Shown here: in pieces, positions 9,823 through 18,116 of the stretch | How the letters are laid out: each line of letters starts with the position of its first letter | Numbering within the stretch: the stretch's first letter is position 1 | Source of the DNA: Deltaproteobacteria bacterium | Lineage (GTDB): Bacteria > Bdellovibrionota > Bdellovibrionia > Bdellovibrionales > Bdellovibrionaceae | Length of the DNA: 64,000 bases | Direction of reading: 5' to 3' | Assembly: GCA_017302835.1 (NCBI GenBank) | Contig: JAFLCC010000010.1 | Location: 1-64,000, forward strand | Notes under the pieces: model-generated | Databases searched by the model: none | Told to the model about the DNA's origin: nothing | Seen by the model: only the letters and a program-made list of their open reading frames with translations | Program-made: the position numbers and the translations under genes

Positions 9823-12557
9823 CACCAAAACCTATTAAATTATTTTTTATGCGTCAGAACATTTTGCTTTCCCTCATTTTTTCAATGTTTCTGTTTGGAT
9901 GCTCCGCCAAAGTAAACACACCACAATCTGAAACGGCAAAACAACTTGAAATAAGTTATTCTAAAGCTTGTGCGACAGGAGAGTGTCCTTGCTCTTCACC
10001 ATTGGGACCTATAGTCGATGGGGGATCTGCTATTGCCTATGATACTAGCGAAGTCGAATGCGGCGATACCTGTCAGCCTCGTGCAGTAAAACTAGTTTGT
10101 AAGAATGGAAATTTTGATCGTCCCATAGCTTCACTTTCTTTTTCCTGCCAAGTTAAAGCCTGTAAGGCCTGCAATGCTGGAAACAATCAAGTACCTCATG
10201 GCTATACCGTGCAAATGTATAAGTCCTCTCAAGTGACATGTGGCCAAAGTTGCGATGACAATAAGCGGGCACTAGTTTGTAAGAATGGAATATTACAAGG
10301 ATCTTTATCTGGGGCTACGAGTGATGGCAAGGACAGCCAATATTCTTTTGCTAGTTGTTTGCCAAAAGCATGCAGTTGCACCATTCCTGATGGCGGAACG
10401 ATGACTCTTGGTGGGATCATAACATTTTATAAAAGTGCTACAGGAACTTGCAGTGTGCCTTGCAATGATGTTAGCAACACGCATAAACGTACTTGTCTGC
10501 AAACTGGAACAGCACAGTCACCAATCTATTCTTTCAGCGGAGACCCTGATTATTCAAAATCCTTGTGCTTAGAAAAACCAGCTAATCTATGCAGCTGTTT
10601 GCTTCCAGATCAAAATAGAACACCACTCCCACACGGGCAATCACAGGATTTATTTACTACCAATACCCTTTCCAATTGTAATACCTGCGACACTATTAAA
10701 ATTCGAGTATATTGTGACAGCGGAGTTCTTTATGACAAGCCTTCAACAGATAGTTCACGCATTGTCCTTGCTCCAGGTCAACTAAACTCTCATCGGTCTC
10801 TTAATTGTAACCCCGCCACATCACCAGATTGTAGAATAAATAATAATTGTATCGCTAATAATTCAAGTCAAACACTCTATGGAAAAGCGACTTTGACCTG
10901 CGCAGATACACCCAGTGATTCAACAGCACTTTTTTCTTGCTCATCAAGTAACTTGTTAAAAAATGGATTGGCCTACGATTCAAATTCTGACATCTATAGA
11001 ACAACATGGCAAACTTCACCGCCTTCAAACACATGCGTTGGATGTGCTTTACCATGGGGGGGCTCTGTAGGAAGCGGTTCTACAGTTAGCCTATATAAAA
11101 GTTCAGGAATATCTTCGAATTCTTGTGGCACAGGCTGCAAACAAATACAAATGAGGTGCCAGTCTTCTGGTGACTTTACTTCCGGGGACCCAAGCATTGA
11201 CGCTGATTTTAGAACCAATCGATCACTCTACTCACAAACATGTAATAATATTTGCAATCAAGAAGGTGGTGGTGCTCCACCTCGGTTTTGTTTACTTCCA
11301 TGGCAAAATAGCTATGTTTCTGCTGATGCATTAATTCCCATGTGGAAAAAGAAAGTTGTTGATTACGGCGATAGTTGTCAAAATTATTTTAAGCTTGGAC
11401 GATGTTTACTTTCCACTGGAACATTTGATGTAGGTCTTCAATATATTTATAAAAGTTGCACAGAAAAGCCTTTTCAAGGAGTTCGGATCAGTTCAGTAAC
11501 TCCAAAATTTGTTGCAGCCAGTGGCGGATCCATAACATTAAATGGAACTGGATTTGCGGCAGGAATGCAAGTCTCAATTGATAAATCAAATTGCACTTCT
11601 ATCAATGTCATAGATAGTACTCGAGCATCTTGCATAGCCCCAACAAAGACATTGGGAACCTATCAAATTTCAGTGGTAGTGGGCCCTAAAAAAGCTGTCT
11701 TACCAAATGGGCTCAGTTACTATAGTGGCTCATGCACAGCGGGTCCAGGTTTAGCAGTTTTTAATTACACTGGTTCAGATCAAACTTTTACTGTTCCTGC
11801 TGGATGTAATTCTGTTACTGTTACCGCTTGGGGCGCAGGTGGAGGAGGTCGTCAATACTATACAATCCAAGGGCTTTTGACAGCTCAAGTTGGCGGCTCT
11901 GGCGGATTTTCCAAAGGAACCTTCAGTGTCATACCTGGATCAACTCTAACCGTAGTAGTGGGAAGCGGCGGTACGGGAGGATATTATCGCGGCTCTTCTG
12001 GCGGTGGTTATTCAGGAATTTTTACAGGAAGCCATGTTGATACAACTAAGGCTGTGATAATTGCCGGTGGTGGTGGTGGCGCGGGAGACCCCTCTGGATG
12101 TAACATAGGTGGAACTGGTGGTGAAGGTGGTGGTACTAAAGGTGGTACCCATGGATCTTGCTCTGGATTAGGTGGCAGTCAATCTGCCGGAGGTATGGGT
12201 GGAGCATCCGCAAGACCAGGTACCCCTTTAAAAGGAGGAGCCATTGGTTCAACATTTACTAGTTATGGAGGCGGAGGAAATGAATCAAGTTACCAATCAG
12301 GTGGTGGTGGTGGCGGAGGATATTTTGGCGGAGGCGCAGGTTCCGAAGTTTTAGGTTTAGCTGGTTCTGGGGGGGGGGGAAGTGGATTTTTAGCTCCTGC
12401 AGTTACCAATGGAAAATCCTTAACTGGAAGCGGCCGAATGCCTCCCAATATGACGGACGTTAATTATCCGTATGGAATCGGTATTGGTGGAAATGATCCT
12501 TCTGGTGGCCGTGGCAGCGCTAATGGAGGAAATGGCTTCTTGATTATTAGTTACTAA
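9819..12557 (+). CDS. large Cys-rich lipoprotein with IPT/TIG and Gly-rich domains
   Basis: This 912-residue lipoprotein has lipobox L-F-G-C (Cys28). Residues ~45-550 contain several Cys-rich modules like those of the upstream gene, with pattern C-x-x-P-x-G-G...Y-x-S...C-G-x-x-C...C-K-N-G. Residues ~554-635 match an IPT/TIG immunoglobulin-like fold (I-S-S-V-T-P-K-F, then G-G-S-I-T-L-N-G-T-G-F). Residues ~646-912 form a glycine-rich domain opening with F-T-V-P-A-G-C, as in Gly-rich surface and tail proteins. The start overlaps the previous stop by four bases. An 11-G run in the Gly-rich part could slip and change the reading frame. It is last in the exported cluster; cell-surface display is inferred. 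Confidence 0.8.
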   Translation: MTPKPIKLFFMRQNILLSLIFSMFLFGCSAKVNTPQSETAKQLEISYSKACATGECPCSSPLGPIVDGGSAIAYDTSEVECGDTCQPRAVKLVCKNGNFDRPIASLSFSCQVKACKACNAGNNQVPHGYTVQMYKSSQVTCGQSCDDNKRALVCKNGILQGSLSGATSDGKDSQYSFASCLPKACSCTIPDGGTMTLGGIITFYKSATGTCSVPCNDVSNTHKRTCLQTGTAQSPIYSFSGDPDYSKSLCLEKPANLCSCLLPDQNRTPLPHGQSQDLFTTNTLSNCNTCDTIKIRVYCDSGVLYDKPSTDSSRIVLAPGQLNSHRSLNCNPATSPDCRINNNCIANNSSQTLYGKATLTCADTPSDSTALFSCSSSNLLKNGLAYDSNSDIYRTTWQTSPPSNTCVGCALPWGGSVGSGSTVSLYKSSGISSNSCGTGCKQIQMRCQSSGDFTSGDPSIDADFRTNRSLYSQTCNNICNQEGGGAPPRFCLLPWQNSYVSADALIPMWKKKVVDYGDSCQNYFKLGRCLLSTGTFDVGLQYIYKSCTEKPFQGVRISSVTPKFVAASGGSITLNGTGFAAGMQVSIDKSNCTSINVIDSTRASCIAPTKTLGTYQISVVVGPKKAVLPNGLSYYSGSCTAGPGLAVFNYTGSDQTFTVPAGCNSVTVTAWGAGGGGRQYYTIQGLLTAQVGGSGGFSKGTFSVIPGSTLTVVVGSGGTGGYYRGSSGGGYSGIFTGSHVDTTKAVIIAGGGGGAGDPSGCNIGGTGGEGGGTKGGTHGSCSGLGGSQSAGGMGGASARPGTPLKGGAIGSTFTSYGGGGNESSYQSGGGGGGGYFGGGAGSEVLGLAGSGGGGSGFLAPAVTNGKSLTGSGRMPPNMTDVNYPYGIGIGGNDPSGGRGSANGGNGFLIISY
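12369..12379 (+). repeat. homopolymeric G11 tract inside a surface-protein gene
   Basis: Eleven consecutive G bases encode part of the Gly-rich C-terminus of the 912-residue lipoprotein. Tracts of this length are classical slippage sites; loss or gain of one base would truncate or alter the last ~60 residues. Confidence 0.85.
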
Positions 12558-12597
12558 ATTCTGTAAAAAACTATTTTCAGTTTAAATTAAATATTAT

Positions 12598-13731
12598 TTA
12601 TTTTTTAAGTTGAATTGCACCATTGGCATCAATATCAAAAGCAATGATTTCTTTTGACCGACCTTTAAAATCAAGTTTTAAATTCGGCACTTCAACGTTT
12701 CCTTTCGGAGAAAAAATAACTAGCTTACCTTCTGCGGGAGCTGGATTACCATATTGATTATAAAACGAGATTTCGGCTTTATATGTACCGGGAATAATTT
12801 TATCGGCTTGCCAAATTTCAGCCCCTGGACCTCGGCGCGTATCAAGTACCATTTTCCCAGGATAATTTGGATATTGTTTACTTTTAAAATTAAACTTTTT
12901 GCCGTTAGGATCGGTGATGGTTAAATCTAAATCATGTTCAGTGGTAAACCAATTTAGAATGATAGCCAAAAATGATCCCTTATTTTCAAGTGATTTAATC
13001 TTTTCCATAAGTTCCAAGTTTCTTTGATCTAAAGCTTGGTTTTTATCTTTTTCATGTTCATATTCTTTTTTGAAATCATCCCGACTCGCCATTTTTTTTA
13101 TGTCTTCTTCTTTTTTCTGTATAACTTTTTTTAATTTTGCAATGGACTCATCTTTTTCTTTTATAATTTCTCCCGATGGCTCTGGTTTACCAACTGAATC
13201 TTGAACGGAAGCAATTTGTCGACTCAAGATATTTTTTTCATTTTTCAACTGTGCCAGTTCTTCGCTCATTTGGCGTTTTTCATCTTCATGATTTTGTATT
13301 GAGAACTTTAAATCCGAAGTTTCTTTGTTGTTATCTATTTGTGATATTTTTATAGCTTCTGCTTTTCTTTTTTCATCTTCTAGTTCCAGTTTTATTCGAC
13401 TGCTATCGTAAAGAGCTTTTTCGAGTTCAGCTTGAATCACTTGGACGTCTACCTTTTCTACTACTGTCGTGGGCTTCTTGTTTTCAGCAAAGTTTTGCTG
13501 AATAGAATCTTGCATTCTTTTGATAGCATCTGGACTTTGCATAGAATACAGCATAACGAACAATCCAAAAAGAAGAGTCATCATATCGGAATAAGAGACT
13601 AACCATCTCTCATCAATATGTTGTTCATGGTCTTCCTGAATGTATTTTTTTTTATAAATGACTTTTAAACTGGGTTCAACCGAGGACGTTTTGTTGTTCT
13701 TAGGCTTCATTGCCGACTTGGCTGCATTCAT
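12598..13731 (-). CDS. MotB-like stator protein with YfaP/DUF2135-like C-terminus
   Basis: This 377-residue inner-membrane protein resembles MotB at its N-terminus: a basic tail, then E-R-W-L-V-S-Y-S-D-M-M-T-L and one membrane helix (about residues 45-63), with D49 in the position of the proton-carrying Asp. A long coiled coil follows (~70-250). The expected OmpA-type peptidoglycan-binding domain is absent. Instead, residues ~255-377 carry D-L-D-L-T-I-T-D-P-N-G and P-G-T-Y-K-A-E-I-S-F-Y, which resemble the YfaP/DUF2135 beta-sandwich. It starts two bases after the MotA-like stop, so the two form a two-gene operon. It probably makes an ion-driven motor unit that acts on something other than the flagellum. 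Confidence 0.85.
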   Translation of the reverse strand: MNAAKSAMKPKNNKTSSVEPSLKVIYKKKYIQEDHEQHIDERWLVSYSDMMTLLFGLFVMLYSMQSPDAIKRMQDSIQQNFAENKKPTTVVEKVDVQVIQAELEKALYDSSRIKLELEDEKRKAEAIKISQIDNNKETSDLKFSIQNHEDEKRQMSEELAQLKNEKNILSRQIASVQDSVGKPEPSGEIIKEKDESIAKLKKVIQKKEEDIKKMASRDDFKKEYEHEKDKNQALDQRNLELMEKIKSLENKGSFLAIILNWFTTEHDLDLTITDPNGKKFNFKSKQYPNYPGKMVLDTRRGPGAEIWQADKIIPGTYKAEISFYNQYGNPAPAEGKLVIFSPKGNVEVPNLKLDFKGRSKEIIAFDIDANGAIQLKK

Positions 13732-13733
13732 CT

Positions 13734-14630
13734 CTAGGCTACTTTATTGTTAGTTGTATCTGAAGTGATTGGTATAATTTGTGTGCCTGCCATTTCCATT
13801 TGTTCTTTCTTCTCGATAAGGAAATTGCGTACTCGTTCTTTAAACTTCATGCGATCTGACATTGGTAAATGACCGAGAGTGATTTCTGTCAAAAACGCAA
13901 TAGAGCACTTTTTATTCATGGCTCTTACCGAATCTGCTATCATTTTTCTTTGTCTCGCTTCGTCCAACGCGACTTTATTAGCATAGTCTGATAGTGGTAA
14001 AAATACGAGGTTTGCTACAGCTATCCCCCAGAAGGTTGCAACCAGTGCAATGGCCATGGCCGGACCAATCGTTTCAGCACCTCCACTTCCCAAGCGGGTC
14101 ATCATAACGATCATTCCCGTAGAGGCACCTAGAAGACCAAAAGCAGGCGGAAACTTGGCTAAGGCATTAAGCATTTTAGCATCATTAAGATAGGCAGTCT
14201 TGATAGATTCGATTCGAGTCTCTAAAATCTCTTCAAGCTCATGATCTTCAAATTGATGTCTAGAAATCATTTTGACAGACTCAACCAGAAAAGGATGAAA
14301 GCCGCTTTCATTGACCAATTGATCCATATGATTTGCCTTGTGCATTTCATATGATCTAAAAATCTGCTCACCAATCACAACAGTTTTCAGATTTTTCTTA
14401 AGTAGAACCCCAGAAATGAAAAAGTCAAAAAATCCAATTAATTTTTTTATGGGAAAAGCGATAAGAGCTGCAGCCAAAGTTCCGCCACAAACCAATATTA
14501 ATGCATGAGGATCTAGAAAAAGTTTAGGATTAGGTGTTGAGTGCAGAACACCAAACCATAAAACCAGCGCAGCGACACCAAAGCCAATGAGTGTAGATAT
14601 ATTCATACCCAACCTATCGTGATTATTCAT
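13734..14630 (-). CDS. MotA/TolQ/ExbB-family proton-channel protein
   Basis: This 298-residue protein has the MotA layout: two membrane helices (~11-30 and 42-60), a long cytoplasmic loop, and two more helices (~155-178 and ~187-212). The conserved channel motifs are visible: F-P-P-A-F-G-L-L-G-A-S-T-G-M-I in the third helix and I-G-P-A-M-A-I-A-L-V-A-T-F-W-G in the fourth. With its MotB-like neighbour it should form an ion-conducting 5:2 motor in the inner membrane. The loop (residues ~75-150) is typical in length for MotA rather than for the shorter TolQ/ExbB. No flagellar gene is nearby, so a flagellar role cannot be assumed. Confidence 0.9.
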   Translation of the reverse strand: MNNHDRLGMNISTLIGFGVAALVLWFGVLHSTPNPKLFLDPHALILVCGGTLAAALIAFPIKKLIGFFDFFISGVLLKKNLKTVVIGEQIFRSYEMHKANHMDQLVNESGFHPFLVESVKMISRHQFEDHELEEILETRIESIKTAYLNDAKMLNALAKFPPAFGLLGASTGMIVMMTRLGSGGAETIGPAMAIALVATFWGIAVANLVFLPLSDYANKVALDEARQRKMIADSVRAMNKKCSIAFLTEITLGHLPMSDRMKFKERVRNFLIEKKEQMEMAGTQIIPITSDTTNNKVA

Positions 14631-14760
14631 TTGTTTTCGAGTCTAGATTGTTGAGACACTATTCAACTTAAGTACAGGAGGTTACGCAAATCGTTGGATC
14701 GTTGTGCACTTCTTGCCTGCCCTATACTCTTTTTTGGTAGAACTAAAAAGTTGTCAGTAA

Positions 14761-15530
14761 TTAATTAGCTCCAACATAATACTCTCCAATAGCATCTAAT
14801 CCATTTTGTCTATAGACAAAATAAAAGACTTCTTTTGAAGTACTGGTCCATTCTAAAGATTTTCCTCTAGTACTACAAGACATAGAACTAGAAGGCAAAA
14901 TTAGCTCAGTAGCTGTACCAACACCATTTGATTCACTCACAATAAATTTGTATAGTTTAGCGTTGGTAGCAAAATAGTAAAATACCGTTTTACTAACTGC
15001 AGTTTTTTTAAAGTTATAACTTAAAATACTATGCGGAAGATCCGCCACTAAGGAATTGACTCTCCTTCCAATGATGACATTATCACCAACGCCTGCAACA
15101 CTCTGCCTAATGAAATCAATCTTCAATATGGTTTTGGAACCTTTCCAACTCATAAAAAGAGAATCTTCAGTAGGAATAAAACGATGCGGGATAGTTGTCG
15201 AATGCCAGCTTGGAAAATTATTATCATTAGTAAGAACAGTGCCACCGACAGATGAGATTCTCTCTGTCACGCCACTGTATCCAGCACAATCTCCATCTTT
15301 TCCCATGACATGTTGAACCAGTGAAGTTCAAATCTGCCCCCAATGAAGAAAGTTCTTTTATTTAAATTAAATCGTCCCTTCATTGTGTAAGATGAACCTT
15401 CACAATCCAATTTAAGGCTTGAAATCATATTGCCTAAATGATTAAGAAGATCAGACCCAGAAACTTGAGCTTTTCCATTATAATAATCTGACGGATTTTT
15501 TACAAATCGTGTTAACAAAATTGGATTGAG
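14761..15530 (-). pseudogene. frameshifted protein gene of unknown function
   Basis: Two minus-strand open frames (15518-15267 and 15306-14761) overlap and read as one protein if a single A is restored in the AAAA run near 15297-15300. The joined sequence then runs W-E-K-D-G-D-C-A-G-Y-S-G. The first part has no ATG and is open back to a stop just above 15530, so the 5' end also seems lost. The restored product would be about 250 residues and is not recognised. It lies directly downstream of the ADP-ribosyltransferase fragment on the same strand. I read it as a decayed gene; a sequencing error in the A run is the alternative. Confidence 0.55.
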
Positions 15531-15546
15531 ATTATTTTATTCAAAT

Positions 15547-15960
15547 TTATTGGTTTTTAACTGTTGCATTCTGATAAACGAATTCGGCCTCAACTATCAC
15601 TCTGTTATTTTCGTCCTTGTATATCTTCTTAATTAACAGCGCACCATCCCTAGGTAAAAGGATTTCATATTCGCGAAGTCCTCTCCATTTTCCATTTCCG
15701 TCGAAAAAAGGCGGATCTAAATATATACCTGGAGTTCGCTTCTTAACCAGAATTTTGAAAAAAATAGGTATTTCCTTTGGGTGTAAATCCCAAGGTGCAT
15801 CTGAAACCATTTGGTAGGTTTGTCCAGCTGCTAAAGATACAGAAGTAAACGCAAGTCTTGGAATCTTTTTCCCAACCATAGAATCAGGAGAATCTATAAT
15901 AGCTTTATAAAGGTTATCTATTGGAGCATTTTTCGGCAGTCGTATACTTCGATAGAGCAA
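15547..15960 (-). CDS. ADP-ribosyltransferase (R-S-E class) domain, probably 5'-truncated
   Basis: The 137-residue frame shows the three signatures of the R-S-E mono-ADP-ribosyltransferase fold (exoenzyme/VIP2-like): L-Y-R-S-I (R4), F-T-S-V-S (residues 38-42, the S-T-S position) and R-E-Y-E-I-L-L-P (E97-Y-E99, the E-x-E motif). Between them lies an F-F-K-I-L-V-K strand and G-I-Y-L as in the family. Such enzymes move ADP-ribose from NAD+ to target proteins and are usually toxins. The only start is a TTG at 15960 without a ribosome-binding site. The frame stays open to 16011, where a stop blocks it, so the N-terminal helical part is missing. It has no export signal. It is either the remnant of a larger toxin or a mis-started minimal domain. 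Confidence 0.65.
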   Translation of the reverse strand: MLYRSIRLPKNAPIDNLYKAIIDSPDSMVGKKIPRLAFTSVSLAAGQTYQMVSDAPWDLHPKEIPIFFKILVKKRTPGIYLDPPFFDGNGKWRGLREYEILLPRDGALLIKKIYKDENNRVIVEAEFVYQNATVKNQ

Positions 15961-16086
15961 AAGATTTCGGACTAAAGTATAGACTGCGCCTCTATGGTCA
16001 GACTCTCCTGCCTATATTTATTAAACACCGCTTGGCTCTTTAGAAAGAGAGTCCAAAATGGAAATATTGCATCCAAGAAAGCCTAA

Positions 16087-16254
16087 AGAACCCAAGAAGA
16101 TCGGAAGAGAATGACTTTGTCTCCGGTCGATGGGGGAACGTTAGTAAGATGGAGCCTCAACGGGCACAACAATTTTATTTTTAGAATTCTTTGTGTTTTT
16201 ATGGATTTTGACAAAATCGTTGGAGACCAGTTTATGGAGGGATTGAAAAAACTG
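16087..16254 (+). pseudogene. C-terminal remnant of an SRPBCC (polyketide-cyclase-like) protein
   Basis: A plus-strand frame reads L-S-P-V-D-G-G-T-L-V-R-W-S-L-N-G-H-N-N-F, then F-M-D-F-D-K-I-V-G-D-Q-F and G-L-K-K-L. This is the conserved C-terminal end of small SRPBCC ligand-binding proteins. Upstream it meets a stop (16084) and no start or N-terminal half is present. The tail runs into the 3' end of the convergent lipoprotein gene. It is a ~50-codon gene fragment. Confidence 0.6.
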
Positions 16255-16266
16255 GAACCGCTTTTC

Positions 16267-17127
16267 TTACTTCATTTGATCGCCAAGTTGTTTCATCGCT
16301 AAATGTGCACTTTTGGAAGTTGCTTGTTTAAACATATTTCTTAACTTTTCTTTCGATGCGGTCATAAATACAAGATTTCCACCATTCATGACCATTGAGT
16401 TGGTTGATTCAGCTCGATTTTTCGACTTGTCACAAATTTGAAGCGTTGGCATCTCGACAACAGTCACCGCATTTTTATTAACCACTTTGATTGATGTGGC
16501 AGCAGTCATAAAAGCCTCGCCGAGTCCACCCAGGGAAGTCCAACTTCCACCCTCGTAACAAAAATCAATTTGAATCACGGCAATACCATCGACTTTGAGT
16601 TTGGCAGCCAAATCAGCTAACTTTTTTTTTGGCGACGGAGGACAGTCACCATAGCAATTTTTTTCGTTTGCAGGAAAAGGGATAGCATACATCCCTGCAG
16701 GACTAAAAAAATTCATTTTATTCGATCGTTCCATCAATTTGGAGCCTATGTCACCTAAAAAATTTCCTACTTTATTGACCGTTTCATTACTGGTCTCAAC
16801 TTGTTTAACTTCGAACATTGCTTTATACTCTGCCGATGCTAAAACTTCGGTAGGTTCAACGACAATCCAGCCTATTTTCTTAAAACTGCTTTTGTAAATG
16901 GCTAAAAAATCTTCGGCCACTTGCATTTTAAAAATCTGATCCCAGTTTTGAACCATTCCTCGCCCCTTAGCTTCGACAACTTTATCATTGGCGTAAACGC
17001 TAAGAATCGCAATTTTCTTAACTTGATTCACCTCCGGTTTTTTTACAAACGAGGAACACCCAGAAAAAAACATAATAAAATTAACAAGAAAACTTAGACG
17101 AAAAAAACACCCTATTGAATAAAACAA
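16267..17127 (-). CDS. lipoprotein of unknown function
   Basis: I place the start at the TTG 17127-17125, which has a good ribosome-binding site (AAAGGAG, five bases before it) and gives a compact lipoprotein signal ending in F-F-S-G-C. A frame extension to 17205 has no such site. The ~286-residue product has a mixed alpha/beta middle (K-K-I-A-I-L-S-V-Y-A, then A-A-K-L-K-V-D-G-I-A-V-I-Q-I) that recalls the CsgG/TolB-N-like lipoprotein folds. I cannot assign a family. A Cys pair in N-C-Y-G-D-C is probably disulphide-bonded. It is likely periplasmic or outer-membrane anchored. Confidence 0.7.
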   Translation of the reverse strand: MFYSIGCFFRLSFLVNFIMFFSGCSSFVKKPEVNQVKKIAILSVYANDKVVEAKGRGMVQNWDQIFKMQVAEDFLAIYKSSFKKIGWIVVEPTEVLASAEYKAMFEVKQVETSNETVNKVGNFLGDIGSKLMERSNKMNFFSPAGMYAIPFPANEKNCYGDCPPSPKKKLADLAAKLKVDGIAVIQIDFCYEGGSWTSLGGLGEAFMTAATSIKVVNKNAVTVVEMPTLQICDKSKNRAESTNSMVMNGGNLVFMTASKEKLRNMFKQATSKSAHLAMKQLGDQMK

Positions 17128-17205
17128 GTTGGCTCCTTTATTGTATCTTATTATTTGTATCTTATTTTTTCTTGAATTCAGAGCTTGGTCAAACAGAGTT
17201 TCCAT

Positions 17206-17508
17206 TTAATTTGTAGAAGTGTCATTTCCAAGGGAAATTGACGGTTTAATTACCGAGCGACTTTGTAGGTATCGGTTTACATAACTTCAACTTCAATTTC
17301 AACTTTATGCAACCTTCAAGTTGGCTTGAGTGGCACTTCAACATCCGCAATGAATTCTTTAATGGCGAACAAATCTTGAATTGAATTTTCAGTCCATAAG
17401 ATTTTTAATTCCGCAGCCATTTTACTTTTTTAAACCAAGACCATTCCGAGCTTCATTTTCACACAAGCGAAATAATCATAAGGCTCATCGAAGCCATTTG
17501 ATAGAATG
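17206..17508. other. intergenic stretch with toxin-gene debris
   Basis: No intact gene is visible. The minus strand carries a truncated ParE/RelE-like start (17420-17316), listed separately. The rest shows only short open runs. Confidence 0.5.
17316..17420 (-). pseudogene. truncated ParE/RelE-like toxin remnant
   Basis: A 34-codon frame starting with ATG reads M-A-A-E-L-K-I-L-W-T, then S-I-Q-D-L-F-A-I-K-E-F-I-A. This matches the conserved first helix region of ParE-type toxins (W-T-x-x-A-x-x-D-L-x-x-I-x-x-x-I). It then hits a stop, so the catalytic C-terminus is absent, and no ParD-like antitoxin precedes it. Recognition rests on a short stretch. Confidence 0.45.
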
Positions 17509-18100
17509 TTATCTTCGAACACAGCGAACAAAATTTATCCAAGCCTTTCCATTTTCGTAAGCCCCAGAGGAAAGACCACCCCAAGGGAACTGCACGGTCC
17601 TACAAAGCGTTCATCAAGCTCTGTCGATGACCAATAGTGAGTAAAGCTTGTGTAAAAATTTTTAATAGTGTTTACGCCTGCTTGCAAAATATTTAACTCA
17701 TTCACCGACGGCAGATACCAATCGCTGTGACCATCTTGATTTAGGTTTTCACAGGCAGCCGCCGCAGCATAGGGGGCTCCTGAATCGACGCTAGCAAATA
17801 AAGCAGCTGAATTTGCACTGGTCATAGACAGATCTTTGTTTTGAACTTCGTCATACACATCAAACAGTTTTCATTGCTCGGGGTTCTAATTTGTATTCGA
17901 AACTGAACATTGCTACTCACAACGGGACTTCCATTGGGATCAATGAGCCGACCGTGATAGGTAATCCCTGCCCCCGTTGCATGAGCCTTCTGAATTCCCA
18001 TGAATACCATAAAGCATAACGCTAGCCTAAAAAATTCAGTCGAAATTTGAGGAAGATGGTCAGGCCAGATCAGGTGAAGCATTTGCAATAGCTCTTGCAT
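17509..18100 (-). pseudogene. collapsed fibre-like/DUF1566 protein gene
   Basis: The first part (from 18100) gives a poor signal peptide and then I-T-Y-H-G-R-L-I-D-P-N-G-S-P and Q-F-R-I-Q-I-R-T-P, the N-terminal module of the fibre-like proteins at 26.5 and 36.1 kb. A frameshift near 17850 (N-C-L-M then Y-D-E-V-Q) leads into a shortened body and a DUF1566 (Lcl C-terminal) domain: D-W-Y-L-P-S-V-N-E-L-N, Y-W-S-S-T-E. A second frameshift near 17605 is needed to reach its normal end, W-I-N-F-V-R-C-V-R-R, stopping at 17509. Most of the central region is deleted. This is a dead fourth member of the fibre family. Confidence 0.7.
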
Positions 18101-18116
18101 ACAGGGAGGCCTCGCT

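Noticed and set aside
12598..14630. Zorya-type defence system (ZorA/ZorB)
   Set aside because: Only a MotA/MotB-like pair is present; ZorC/ZorD-like helicase or nuclease genes are absent and the B protein lacks OmpA.
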